The position numbers and the translations under genes were made by a program. A stretch of 64,000 bases of DNA, taken from NCBI RefSeq assembly GCF_040802235.1, contig NC_133161.1, positions 107,959,001-108,023,000 of the forward strand. The letters run 5' to 3'. This stretch comes from Manis javanica. Its lineage: Eukaryota > Chordata > Mammalia > Pholidota > Manidae. Shown piece after piece: positions 42,961 through 52,888 of this stretch. Below the pieces are notes generated by a model. The model was given only the letters and a program-made list of their open reading frames with translations. It was not told the DNA's origin and ran no database searches. Every line of letters starts with the position of its first letter. Position 1 is the stretch's first letter.

Positions 42961-44031
42961 TGTGACCTTTGGCGGACACTCTGCTGTTATTCCAGGAATA
43001 CACAGGAGGGCAGCTTCCAGGCCTTGTCCCCAAGGTGCCAGGAGAGCCAGCCATCATTGGTCCATGTGTCAAAAGGTCCAAGGCCATGTCCACTCAATGG
43101 AGCCTACGGGGTTCAGTGCAGTTGGTGCTGGCAGCAAGATGTTATTCTGGTGGCCAAACCTCAGCTTCAGTGATTCTTCCTTGGTTTGTACTTGCAGTTG
43201 TATCGGGGAGGCAGCCATATGTGTTAACATGTCTACAGGGCTCAAAGATCCCTTTTGGGGTCTCTCATTCAAACACGTAGTACAGTCCATAAGCGCAGAC
43301 TATTGGTATCTGACTTTAGTCCAGATTTTAACAAGCCATTGTGCCTCTCTATCATGCCTGCTGTGGTAGGATTGTATGGCACATGAAATTTCCATTTGAT
43401 TCCCAGCTGTTGTACCCATTCTTGCAGTGTGTGTCCAGTAAAATGGGTGCCCTGATCACTCTCAACCACCTGTGGTTGGCCATAGGCAGCAAAGAGCTGG
43501 TCCAGGCCTCTTTCCTTGCCTGCTCGTCTGCACAACGGGTAGGAAAAGCAACCAGAAGTCTAGTACCTGTGTTCACACAACTCGTTGCATACTGATATCC
43601 TTCTGACACAGGTAGAGACCCAATATAGTCTATCTGCCACCTGATGAGGGGTATAGGCCCCTTAGCTATTGTTCCATGTTGCTGTAGAACTCGGTATAAG
43701 TCCCTTTTGGAGCACACGACACACTCCTGCTGAGCTCTACTAACTTCTTTGAAGGTCAAGAAGCCCACCAACGGGCTACAGCTCACATTGTCTTTTGTCC
43801 TGCATGCATCAAATGCTGATGTAGCCATTGGGCTACATCAGAGACAGGCTTTCCTTCTAACCAATGTATCTGGGCCAATTTATCTGCCTCATCATTTCCT
43901 GGGGATGCCAGTGGCAAATGACCTGTCACACGTTTACTGTAATTATTTTAGTCTGACCACAGGCCCATGAGTCTTGCCATAATTCTTGCCCCCAAAGGGG
44001 TCGGTGACCAACCAGCCAGTTAGCATGGTAT
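42961..44031 (-). pseudogene. pol: ERV-L RNase H end and integrase, broken
   Basis: Resuming after the nested insertion, 43943-44031 encodes the end of the RNase H region (DPFGGKNYGKTHGP). 43352-43828 carries the zinc-binding and first catalytic part of integrase (QECVVCSKRDLYR, RWQIDYIG), and 43269-43535 the second half (VVESDQGTHFTG and MIERHNGLLKSGL, with the second Asp and Glu of DDE). The C-terminal part follows at 43069-43290 (SPVDMLTHMAASP). Integrase inserts viral DNA into the host genome. Several frameshifts make this copy dead. Confidence 0.9.
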
Positions 44032-44118
44032 CAGGTTTGAAGGTGCCTGCCGTCAAAGTCGAACAGTCTGAAGGGGAGGCGTGGAGCTGAATAAGCATAC
44101 AACTCACTCTGAGAGGAC

Positions 44119-44136
44119 GCCCCACGTTGGGCGCCA
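44119..44136 (-). other. Fossil tRNA-Lys1,2 PBS inside the LTR
   Basis: The minus strand reads TGGCGCCCAACGTGGGGC, the exact Lys1,2 PBS of several betaretroviruses. It is preceded by ...CATTACA-TC, a proper LTR end. The second LTR has the same site at 50095-50112 with two CpG-type transitions. Confidence 0.9.
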
Positions 44137-44261
44137 GATGTAATGTGCCACTCATCTTTGGGTGAAAATAGAGAAATGAGAGAACAAAAAACACAGACAA
44201 CACAGACAGACAGACAATGGCTGCAGCCCTGATGTGGCGCAGCACTGTCATTTTTATTTTT

Positions 44262-46448
44262 ATTATTTATTTATTTATTTTTTGTCGGCCTTTTTTTTTT
44301 TTGAGAGGGCATCTCTCATATTTATTGATCAAATGGTTGTTAACAACAATAAAATTCTGTATAGGGGAGTCAATGCTCAATGCACAATCATTAATCCACC
44401 CCCAGCCTAATTCTTGTCAGTTTCCAATCTTCTGAAGCATAACGAACAAGTTCTTACATGGTGAACAAATTCTTACATAGTGAATAAGTTCTTACATGGT
44501 GAACAGTACAAGGGCAGTCATCACAAAAACTTTCAGTTTTGATCACTCATTATGAACTATAAACAATCAGGTCAAATATGAATATTCGTTTGATTTTTAT
44601 ACTTGATTTATATGTGAATCCCACATTTCTCCCTTTATTATTATTTTTTTTAAATAAAATGCTGAAGTGGTAGGTAGATGCAAGATAAAGGTAGAAAACA
44701 TAGTTTAGTGCTGTAAGAGGGCAAATGTAGATGATCAGGTGTGTGCCTGTAGACTATGTGTTAATCCAAGCTAGACAAGGGCAATAATACATCCACGGAT
44801 GCAGAAGATTTCTCTCAAAACAGGGAGGGTGAGGTTCTAAGCCTCACCTCTGTTGATCCCCAATTTCTCACCTGATGGCCCCCCTGCGACTGTGCCTGTC
44901 TTAGGTTGTTCCTCCCTTGAGGAATCTTACCCGTCTCTGGCTAACCAGTCATCTTCCAGGGCCATACAGGGAGATGTAAAGTTGGTAAGTGAGAGAGAAG
45001 CCATATTGTTTGAAAAGGTTAGCTTTTTACTTCTTTGCAGATTTATGCCCTGTGGCTTCTATGCCCAGCATTTGTCTTGAGGTATCTTTACCACTTGGAG
45101 GAGTTATGATACTCAGTGAATTCAATATGAGGCACGAATTCTATTTAAGGGTTGTAATTAGGAAGGAAGAAGAAAAGCTATAGAGGTAGCAGATGGAAGA
45201 AAACATGGGAAGATTGATTATTTCTTTGACATATCTTCTTGTAGAGTAACTTAAGCATGTTTAGGTTTTAAACTACTAATTACATTGCGCACACACATTA
45301 ACATAATAGGAATACAGTTACATAACCAAAGCAGATCTATAATTACCAGCCATTTCCAGTGAAGCCAAGAAAACCATTTAGGCACCCTAGGCATTTGTGG
45401 AAATATGCCTATGATGTAATGGGTATTGTCCAACTGTACTTGAACAGTCTGGGAGAAATCAAACAAATTAAAACAACCCATTCCTGGGAACTGTTCACAT
45501 CCCATATGTTCTTTTAACAGTAGACAGTCTGTAGTTGTAAGATTTTGGAGTGCTACAACTTGCACTTCTAATTCTTGGTTGAGTTCCAACAGTATAGATC
45601 CAGTCAAATTTGTTGTTTTACTGTATGCACAGGCCAGCTTAGATATCTCCTTCTTCATTCCAATGGCAAGTCCAGGAACCGGTGGGATGAATGCAGCTAC
45701 AACTGCAGCATCGCCTGGATCTTTGTTGAGGTTTTTTGATGATCATCTTCTGGTATGTCTCTTCCAGAGAGTGCTGATGTTGGAAGTTCTTCTTCATATC
45801 GTAGCTTAGTTCATTTTCTGAAGTAGCCAAATTAAGCTTTGATCCTCTGTATAAACACAAACAGACCCTTTGCCCACTCTTTGATATGCCCTTTATACCA
45901 TTGTGTAGAACTCATTGGAGGTCACCACACAGGAACTGCTTTTTTTTTTAAGAGAAAAGAATATTATCAGAAAAGTGTACATCCATAGCCGATCATCTGA
46001 CACCCTTTAAGTGATCAAAATTAAGGATATTTAAAGCATGTATTAATCGTTGATTTACAGTTAGTTTTATCCTATCAGGGAGTAATCTCCCTTCTTTTTT
46101 TTTGTTATCTTTAATCTACACTTACATGAAGAATATTATGTTTACTAGGCTCTCCCCTATACCAGGTCCCCCCATAAACCCCTTTACAGTCACTGTCCAT
46201 CAGCATAGCAAAATGTTGTAGAATCACTAGTCTTCTCTGTCTTGTACAGCCCTCCCCTTTCTCCCACCCCCCATTATGCATGCTAATAATAACACCCCAC
46301 TTCTTCTTCCCCCCCTTATCCCTCCCTACCCACCCATCCTCCCCAGTCCCTTTCCCTTTGGTACCTGTTAGTCCATTCTTGGGTTCTGTGATTCCGCTGC
46401 TGTTTTGTTCCTTCAGTTTTTCCTTTGTTCTTATACTCCACAGAGGGT
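44262..46448 (-). mobile_element. 5'-truncated L1, copy 3, mostly ERV tail
   Basis: A young-type L1 insertion retaining only the last bases of ORF2 and the L1 3' UTR (about 46104-46448), the inner A-tract (about 46090-46103) and the complete ERV-derived tail (44303-46089). It ends in a T-run (44291-44302). The target gcagcac(c)tttattttta is repeated at 44239 and 46449. The T-run is followed toward the left by gtcggcc and a second T-rich tract. It inserted into the R region of the ERV LTR. Confidence 0.88.
44303..46089 (-). mobile_element. ERV-derived 3' extension of L1 copy 3
   Basis: LTR part 44303-44625, AAAGGGAGAAA polypurine tract, env 3' region, and the env transmembrane frame 45251-45658 (135 codons open). 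The CX6CC motif reads CX6GC as in the other two copies (45474-45500). AATAAA lies close to the poly(A). It differs from copies 1 and 2 at scattered positions, so it is an independent insertion of the same lineage and not a local duplication. Confidence 0.8.
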
Positions 46449-46793
46449 GCAGCACCTTTATTTTTATACTGCCTTTCTCGGACCTCAGCCAAGTGCTATA
46501 CTCATCTTTCCCATCTCAGGGGGGGACAGGCCAGAGCACCTTGTTGATTTTCTTAGAAGCTGCCTGGTAAGCAGGGGTGATGTTTTCACACATCCTCAAG
46601 GTCTCCCTATTTTCAGTGTGAGGAGTCTTGGCTCGTTTTCCAGGACAAGATATGTTTTTGTGGGCAGATAACTTCCAAGGACTGCACCAGTTGTTCTCAA
46701 GCTTGTGCTTTCCCATGCTGCATTCAGACCTGGGGGAAGGTGCTTTCCCATTCTGCCTACGAACATGTGAGAAGACAAAGGCCGTCCCCAACA

Positions 46794-46811
46794 TCTCCCC
46801 CTTTTTTCTTT
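46794..46811 (-). other. Polypurine tract of the Lys-PBS ERV
   Basis: The minus strand reads AAAGAAAAAAGGGGGAGA directly before the LTR TGTTGGGG. This is the plus-strand primer site and proves that the LTR at 46793 is a 3' LTR. Confidence 0.85.
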
Positions 46812-47009
46812 AATAAAACAACCAGCCCAACTCTGACTGGGTCAAGGTATGTGCCTGTCTTAGGTTGTATGGTTGAAGTAAATCCTTACCCATCATGGGG
46901 CTATAGTCCTCTGTCAACCACTCCCTGTCTTAGGTTGGTATTTACAATTCAACCGTATCTTACCTGTCATTGGCTACCATACTTGACTTTAGAACTTATG
47001 ATTTACAAG

Positions 47010-47350
47010 TGGGGGGGGTCGTCTGCGATTTCAAATGATGCAGGTCTCTTAAGGCTTGTTGGATGAGTTTACACATGCTGCAAAGGACACAAGACCCTAG
47101 TAACAGCAATAGAATACATAAAGTGCTTAGGGTTGAGAGGTGTGACAGCTTGCCAGAGCCTATTCAGGGATTCTTTGCACATGTCTTTTATCTGATTTAA
47201 TATATCAGATGCAGTTTTGGCTGCAAATGATTTAAATGGTTCTGTGGTGACCGGGGATATAACTCCCTTTTGTTTTTTCCAATTGAGCTTTAAGGGTGCC
47301 ATGGGCACGTTTCACAGTGCCTTGGCCTTGTGGATTCTATGGTATCCCAG
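47010..47350 (-). pseudogene. Integrase C-terminal scrap joined to a betaretroviral env anchor
   Basis: About 47255-47350 (minus) translates to an integrase signature with NPQGQGTV...HGTLK, typical of betaretroviral integrase after the DDE Glu. Directly after it, 47010-47180 encodes a leucine-rich membrane anchor (LCILLLLLGSCVLCSMC) and a short cytoplasmic tail ending before the polypurine tract. A deletion of most of env between these two points is implied. Confidence 0.65.
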
Positions 47351-47429
47351 TTTTGTGTGAAATATTCATTACATGGCTGATATCGAACATGTCGAAAGAC
47401 AGACATAACTTGTATATATATAGGTTTTA

Positions 47430-48212
47430 ACAAACTACTAGTTAAATTGCATACAAACATTAACAGAATAGGAATACAGATACATAATAAAGGCAGACTT
47501 ACAATTACTAGTCAAATCTAATGAAATTAAGAAAACTAGTTAGATAATTCAGGCATTTGTAAAAACTTATTGACAATATGATGGATATCATCTAATTGAT
47601 TTTGGGTAGTTTGAGAAAAATCAGACAAATTGAAACAACACATTCCTGGAAACTGTTCACATCCTACATGCTCTTTTAACAGACAGTCAACAGCAGCGTG
47701 ATTCTGAAGCACCGCAGCTCACAATTCTCCCAGTTCTTGGTGGGGTTCAGATAATACAGAAGCAGTCAAATTTGTTGTTTTGCTATATGCACAGGCCAGC
47801 TTAGATATCTCTTTTAGTATTCCAATGACAAGTCCAGGAACTGGCAGGAGGAATGCAGCTGCAACTGCAACAGCGGCAGGATCTCAAAGTTTCAAGTTTT
47901 CATGACAATCAGATGGCAGAGCTCAGAGAAGCCTCTTGTACTTATTATATTCAGGATGTAGAGCAGGAAGAATGCATCCCACACCACAAACACCTTGACA
48001 GTGTGGAGAGAGGGCTTGATATGTTTCATTATCCCACAAAAATACCCAACTATTTGAAAGTCTATATCTAGAAGACCATTTTACATTGATTGCACAATTA
48101 CAGTAAGAGGCTACATGAGTACAATTAGTACATACACAATCAGTAATTATAGTAGTACTAACTGGTAAATTTAATTGGGCATCAGGAGCAAGCATCTTAG
48201 GGGGAAGAGTGA
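47430..48212 (-). pseudogene. env: ERV env: SU C-terminus and alpharetrovirus-type TM ectodomain
   Basis: 47923-48195 is a cysteine-rich surface-subunit end (CVCTNCTHV, YCNC, HCQGVCGVGC). 47450-47900 carries the transmembrane ectodomain: an alanine/leucine-rich fusion-peptide-like stretch, the ACAYSKTTNLT helix region, and an intact CX6CC (47635-47661) followed by NLSDFSQ. It aligns by eye with the env segment in the L1 tails. A TTTTATGTTACAG acceptor-like site lies just upstream near 48215. It lies upstream of an integrase scrap, opposite to normal retroviral order, so this is a mosaic. Frames are interrupted. Confidence 0.65.
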
Positions 48213-49750
48213 CATTTCTGTAACATAAAACATTCAGTAATAAAGTTTAGCATTATTCCTTTTGACAGTGCTTTCCAGGTAAATATATATCAGGTAAATA
48301 AGTCAAATTAGTCAAATATTTTCCTTAATGAGGAGAAGAAATTCTACTGATATGTTCCAGGGGCCCTCTGGAAAATATCAGAGTTAATTGAGAGGTAAAA
48401 ATACCTTTTTAAATTTGGTCTTGGGAAGTTGTCAAAAGTTTTTAAGGCAAAAGTTTGGGGCTATAGTAGAATTATAATTGCCCAAATAGAATTATAGTTA
48501 TTAAATAACACTTATTATTTAAGCAGAATGATAATAAGAAAGTTTAAAAGCAAATGCAGGTTACATAGTTAATATTTAAAAGACTAAGCTAAGAGTTAAG
48601 ATATCATTTTCTTAAATACTCAGACAATTCATTAAGACTTTAAGCTGTTTTAATAAAACAATTAGAGAACCCTTTGCAATCTTTCAATATTAAGAGCAGA
48701 CTAACAGTTAAAGAAAACTTTGTCTTTCCAACTGAAAACTCCAGTTTTGCTGTGTACTCGATATCAAGACTCACTTGCTTTAATTTCACATAGCATGACT
48801 ATATCAACTTTTCCACAAGCTTTCTACAACTTTCTTTTTACATTCAGTGTTCTCCCCCTTTAAATAAATAGCTGTACTTTAGAACAGTTACTTTCTTTTA
48901 CCCTCAACAAAACAAATTTCCATTCTTTATACTTTCTCTTATTAAAACATACATCTTTAGCATACAGAAATATTTTCCTTATATTAAGTAGTTTTCATTA
49001 GAACTTAAAACCATTTGATACTTTAATATTCAGTGAACACTGAAAAAGAGACCACTGTAAACTGTTACACCAGCATTCTTCAGATTGATACACTTATGAA
49101 CATATTTTATTTTTGGAAATGTGCCTTACAGCACAATTTCTCATTAAGTACAAAATATGTCTATATAACTTAGCAAAACTTTAAGAATTTTGGTTACCAC
49201 AAAAATTCTCAGGCTGTTTGCAGATATATACACTGTTATATATTAATACAGTATTATTTAAAAGTTTATTTGCTACACTTGTTTGCTTATTTTTAGCAAC
49301 CATGACAGATTACTTATAAAACTTTTACCAAACATTAGACAAAGTCAAGCTTTTCTTTAAGCATTTTCTTGAAATATTTAACAGGTAACATCAACTTAAA
49401 TGACTTAAAGTAAACTTTGGCAGCTAATAACTATAAGGACATGTCCATATCGGTTAAGCTTAAATTAGCATTAATGCATAATATTTTTTATTAGATTTTC
49501 TGGAAATTTTACAATGCCCAATTTTCACAAGTGCTTGTCTTTAAATCAATTTTATTAATACCCTCCGGAGGTAGAAAATATTTTTTATTTACACACTTAA
49601 GACACAAACATACAGACTGAGACATAATGACTACAATTAGCAACACTTTTCATATAAAAACATATACACAGACAAACTGACATAAAGATTTGAGTTTTTA
49701 ATATTCAATTGCCTTCTTTCTTCTAAGTTTATTTGATTAAAAGTACTTCA
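48213..49750 (-). repeat. AT-rich non-coding ERV module shared with the Pro-PBS ERV
   Basis: No frame of note. It aligns by eye with 5298-6709 plus 15342-15490 over most of its length (to about 49632), including the hairpin at 48345-48381. pol would be expected here, but no pol motif is recognisable. It may act as a spacer or intron-like region ahead of env. Confidence 0.6.
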
Positions 49751-49807
49751 GTTTTCAAGAATACATTCTAAGGGCAAGCAGTTTACATAACTGGGTTAAG
49801 GTTTAGA

Positions 49808-49897
49808 CGGCTTCAGTCCAGGGGGCTTTGCACTGCGCGTCTGCAGCATATGCTTAAGTATCTGTGCAAACAGGACTCGGCTGTTTCTGGCTCCCAT
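49808..49897 (-). pseudogene. gag: Gag start of the Lys-PBS ERV (about 30 codons)
   Basis: An ATG-GGA start at 49897, about 100 bp downstream of the PBS, begins MGARNSRVLFAQILKHML, a myristoylated matrix-like N-terminus. It loses recognisable similarity after about 30 codons where the AT-rich module takes over. The remaining gag is absent. Confidence 0.6.
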
Positions 49898-49993
49898 GTT
49901 ACTCTCAGAGGTTAAATGATTCACCGCCCATCACCTGTTTCGTGTGCACACTGTTATCCCGCGGCAGCTCTCACATTCTCCTCCATACTTCAG

Positions 49994-50011
49994 GTCCCTG
50001 TTTGGGCGCCA
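49994..50011 (-). other. Primer-binding site, tRNA-Lys3 type
   Basis: The minus strand reads TGGCGCCCAAACAGGGAC, the Lys3 PBS with one mismatch, two bases inside the LTR edge at 50014. Together with the TSDs this fixes the present LTR boundary. Confidence 0.9.
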
Positions 50012-50013
50012 CT

Positions 50014-50535
50014 TGACAGTGCCTGCAGTCAAAATCGAACAGTCTGAAGGGGAGGCATGGAGCTGAATAAACATACAACTCACTCTGAGAGGACGCCCCA
50101 TGTTGGGCACCAGATGTAACGTGCCGCTCATCTTCTTTGGGTGAAAAGAGAGAAAAACAGACAACACAGACAGACAGTGGCTGCAACCCCGATGTGGAGC
50201 AGCACCTTTATTTTTATACTGCCTTTCTCAGACCCCAGCGAAGTGCTATACTCATCTTTCCCTTCTCCGAGGGGCAGGCCAGAGCACCTTGTTGATTTTC
50301 TTAGAAGCTGCCTGGTAAGCAGGGGCAGTGTTTTCACACATCCTCAAGGTCTCCCTATTTTCAGAGTGAGGAGTCTTGGCTCATCTTCCAGGACAAGATA
50401 TGTTTTTGTGGGCAGATAAGTTCCAAGGACTGCACCAGTTGTTCTCAAGTTTGTGCTTTCCCATGCTGCGTTCAGACCTGGGGGAAGGTGCTTTCTGCCT
50501 ACAAACATGTGAGAAGACAAAGGTCATCCCCAACA
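50014..50535 (-). repeat. 5' LTR of the Lys-PBS ERV
   Basis: 522 bp from TGTTGGGGATG (right edge) to ...CACTGTCA (left edge). AATAAAG at about 50207-50214 (minus) marks R. The last ~100 bp (50014-50114) consist of a former PBS (50095-50112) and its leader, now part of U5. The right edge abuts the TSD in the ERV-L RNase H sequence. Confidence 0.88.
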
Positions 50536-50541
50536 CAGGTT

Positions 50542-51269
50542 GGTAGCCACAGAGTCAAGCTCCGATAGACAGCCCAGCTGTCAGTGCAGACAACTATAGG
50601 AGAGGGCTACTTCTGGCTAATCACAAGCCACACAGCCCGCAACACTGCCCATTGGCTGCTCTTCCCCTCACCATCTTCCATCCATATTATCTCAGTCTTA
50701 GGATGGAAAGCTATGGCCCTCCATTTTGGGGCCTGCCCACAGCTAGAGCCATCTGTGTACCATGCATCTTTGGGTATAGGGGCTCTTCCCTCCCGATAGG
50801 GACTCTCTGCTACTAATGGTTCAAAAGCAAGTTCTTCCTGCTTTTCACTAGTATATGTCACTGGCCCCAACAAGCATTGGAGTTCTTCACTCAACTGGCT
50901 ACTAGAGAGAGCACTACGCTGCTGTAGGTAAGCACCCCACTTGGCTAGTGTGGGTGTTTGTGCCACACCACTCCTTGGCTTTTGGGTCCAGTCTCGTACC
51001 CACCCCAAGATGGTATAGGTGGTTATTACCTTTATTGGGGCCATTCCAGTGATGGGTTCTATAGCCAGCAAGGCATGATACACAGCAGCCAGTTGTTTTT
51101 CTATCAAAGTGTATGGTACCTCTGACCCCTTCCAGAGTTGTGTGCAGAATCCAAGAGGTTGGCAAGTTCGTTCAAGCTGCTGCCAGAGACCCGAGCGATA
51201 ACCGTCTTCAGTGACATGAGCATCCAGCTCACAGGGCCTTGATGGGTCCATCACACTCAAGGCCTGCAT
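50542..51269 (-). pseudogene. pol: ERV-L RNase H region, broken
   Basis: A 220-codon frame (50607-51269) contains the RT connection/RNase H start with YTDGSSCGQAPKWRAIAF, the first catalytic Asp context, and QWAVLRAVWL. The continuation is cut by the nested ERV at 50541. Homology to ERV-L polymerases is evident from the LWKGSEVPYTLIEKQLAAVYHALL stretch, only part of which I cite (YTLIEKQLAAVYHALL). Confidence 0.88.
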
Positions 51270-51341
51270 GGTCTTGACTGCCCATTTTGCTGTAGTAAAG
51301 GCAGATGCATATGTCTCATCCCATTCCTACCTGATGCCCTT

Positions 51342-52295
51342 TCATACCAACTGGTATAAGGGCTTCAGAATTTGCACCAAGTGCAGTATAAACACTCTCC
51401 AGTAGCCTAGAAGACCCAGAAGCTCCTGTAGCAATGCTACAGTTGTTGGGGTAGGAAAGTCCTGGACTTTGTCTATAACTGCTTCTGGTATAACTTTGGT
51501 CTTACCTGACCAGATGACCACCAAGAATTTGTCAGACAAACCAGGTCCCTGAAGCTCGGTGCTGTTCATAGCCCATCCTTTCTCCTGTAGATGTTGCAGC
51601 AGTCTGGTGCTGCACCTTCTAGATCTGAAAGAGAATCGGACGTGAGCACTGACATCATCAGTATAATGGTACAGCCGCACCATTGGTGGTTTCTGCCATG
51701 TAGCCAAGTCCTGGGCTACAAGTCCATGACAGATGGTGGGGCTGTGGAGGTATCCCTGTGGAAGGACAGTGAAAGTCCATTGCCATCCTTCCCACATGAA
51801 GGCAAACTGTTCCTGACTTTCCTGCTAATGTCAGTGGAAAAGAAGGCATTAGCAAGATCTACCACATAATGGTATGTTCCTAGTTCATGGCTGAGGGTAT
51901 TCATCAAGCCTGCAATAGAGGGGACAGCAGCATGCATAGGGGGTATGACCTTATTCAATTCTCTGTAATCCAGTCATATGCCAGGAACCATCTGGCTTTT
52001 TTCAAGGCCACACTGGGGAATTGAAAGCACTGTGCGTGGGCTTTATAATACCCACCTTTTCCAGCTCCTGGAGAGTTTCTCCAATCTCTTTATGCCCTCC
52101 AGGCAGTTTGTATTGTTTGGTATTAGCTACCCGCTGAGGCACAGGCAAAGCTATGGGCGGGTGCCTAGCATGTCCCCTCAGAACTGCCTTTACCACATGT
52201 ACTCTCAGTCTGAATTCACCTGCAGTGTTCTGCAACCATAGACCCTGCAGGATATCAATCCCCAAAATATACTCAGGAATAGGAGGTATATACAC
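51342..52295 (-). pseudogene. pol: ERV-L reverse transcriptase, broken
   Basis: Pieces at 52002-52295 (ILGIDILQG, PVPQRVANTKQYKLPGG, KPTHSAFNSPVWP), 51716-51958 (YYVVDLANAFFS-like, read YHYVVDLANAFFSTD) and 51342-51797 (FTVLPQGYLHSPTICHGL, YTDDVSAH in place of YIDD) follow the order of an ERV-L RT. Stops and shifts separate them. Confidence 0.9.
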
Positions 52296-52301
52296 AGTAT
52301 A

Positions 52302-52616
52302 CTATTTTGGGGGTAGATGCCCTATTCCCAAAGGGATTTGGGCTTTTTTCACCCTGATAGCCTTCCCTCCATATCCATCTATGATAGTAGGGGTCCCAGG
52401 GAACCACTCAGGGTTACCATGAATCAATGAACATTCAGCCCCTGTGCCCACCAGAGCCAGGACACACTGTATGTTCACTGGGGACCAATGGATAACTATT
52501 TCAACATGTGGCCTCCAGTCCCCCTGGTCCCTCAGGGCAGATACCTTGACTTTCCCCTCAGTCAAACTGTGTTCCCCAATCACCTTCCTGTGTGGGCTCG
52601 AGTGAGGTTGGCTCAC
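52302..52616 (-). pseudogene. pro: ERV-L protease, damaged active site
   Basis: A 104-codon frame with the retroviral aspartic protease core ALVGTGAECSLIHGNP. The expected DTGA reads GTGA, so the catalytic aspartate is lost. A GYGGKAI flap-like segment follows. It is directly upstream of RT. Confidence 0.85.
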
Positions 52617-52888
52617 TCTCCAGCAGGAAGTCTTGCAAACACACAGGCTGGACTCGTGGCTCTGTCTCTGACATTTGCCTCTTTGGTCTTAATGGCTGGA
52701 ACTGCTGCTCTGGTTTCAGCTGTTGCCATAGCTCTAGTAAGATCCTATTTGACTTCCCATCTAATTTCCTTCTATCTTCTCCTGCCCATATTAAATCAAC
52801 TCACATCTGGGTCCTTGTAACCTTCATGGGGCCCTGTAAATTCTTCTTGTGAGTAACAGGTCTTATTTCTTTCCAGATTCTCATTGCT

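Larger units (their letters stand above)
44038..46793 (-). repeat. 3' LTR of the Lys-PBS ERV, split by L1 copy 3
   Basis: LTR parts 44038-44261 and 46449-46793 together match the 522-bp 5' LTR. The left edge TG at 44038 abuts the TSD. The right edge (ccccaaca) abuts a clear polypurine tract. Inside the LTR, 44119-44136 is a perfect complement-type tRNA-Lys1,2 PBS with a TGTAATG terminus next to it, which is a fossil LTR end (see findings). Confidence 0.85.
44038..50535 (-). mobile_element. Betaretrovirus-like ERV (tRNA-Lys PBS), nested in ERV-L pol
   Basis: Minus-strand provirus with a 5' LTR (50014-50535) and a 3' LTR (44038-46793, itself split by an L1). The 6-bp TSD AACCTG (plus caggtt) is at 44032-44037 and 50536-50541. 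PBS of Lys3 type is at 49994-50011 and the polypurine tract at 46794-46811. The internal region is only ~3.2 kb. It has a gag start, an AT-rich non-coding stretch, an alpharetrovirus-type env SU/TM piece, an integrase C-terminal scrap, and a betaretroviral env anchor. It cannot encode its own enzymes and must have been moved by a helper. Confidence 0.88.

Noticed and set aside
44119..44136. Reading the Lys1,2 PBS as the active one, making the element a tandem LTR-int-LTR-int array
   Set aside because: The TSD AACCTG and a second PBS (Lys3) place the true LTR end about 100 bp further, so the site is internal to the LTR.
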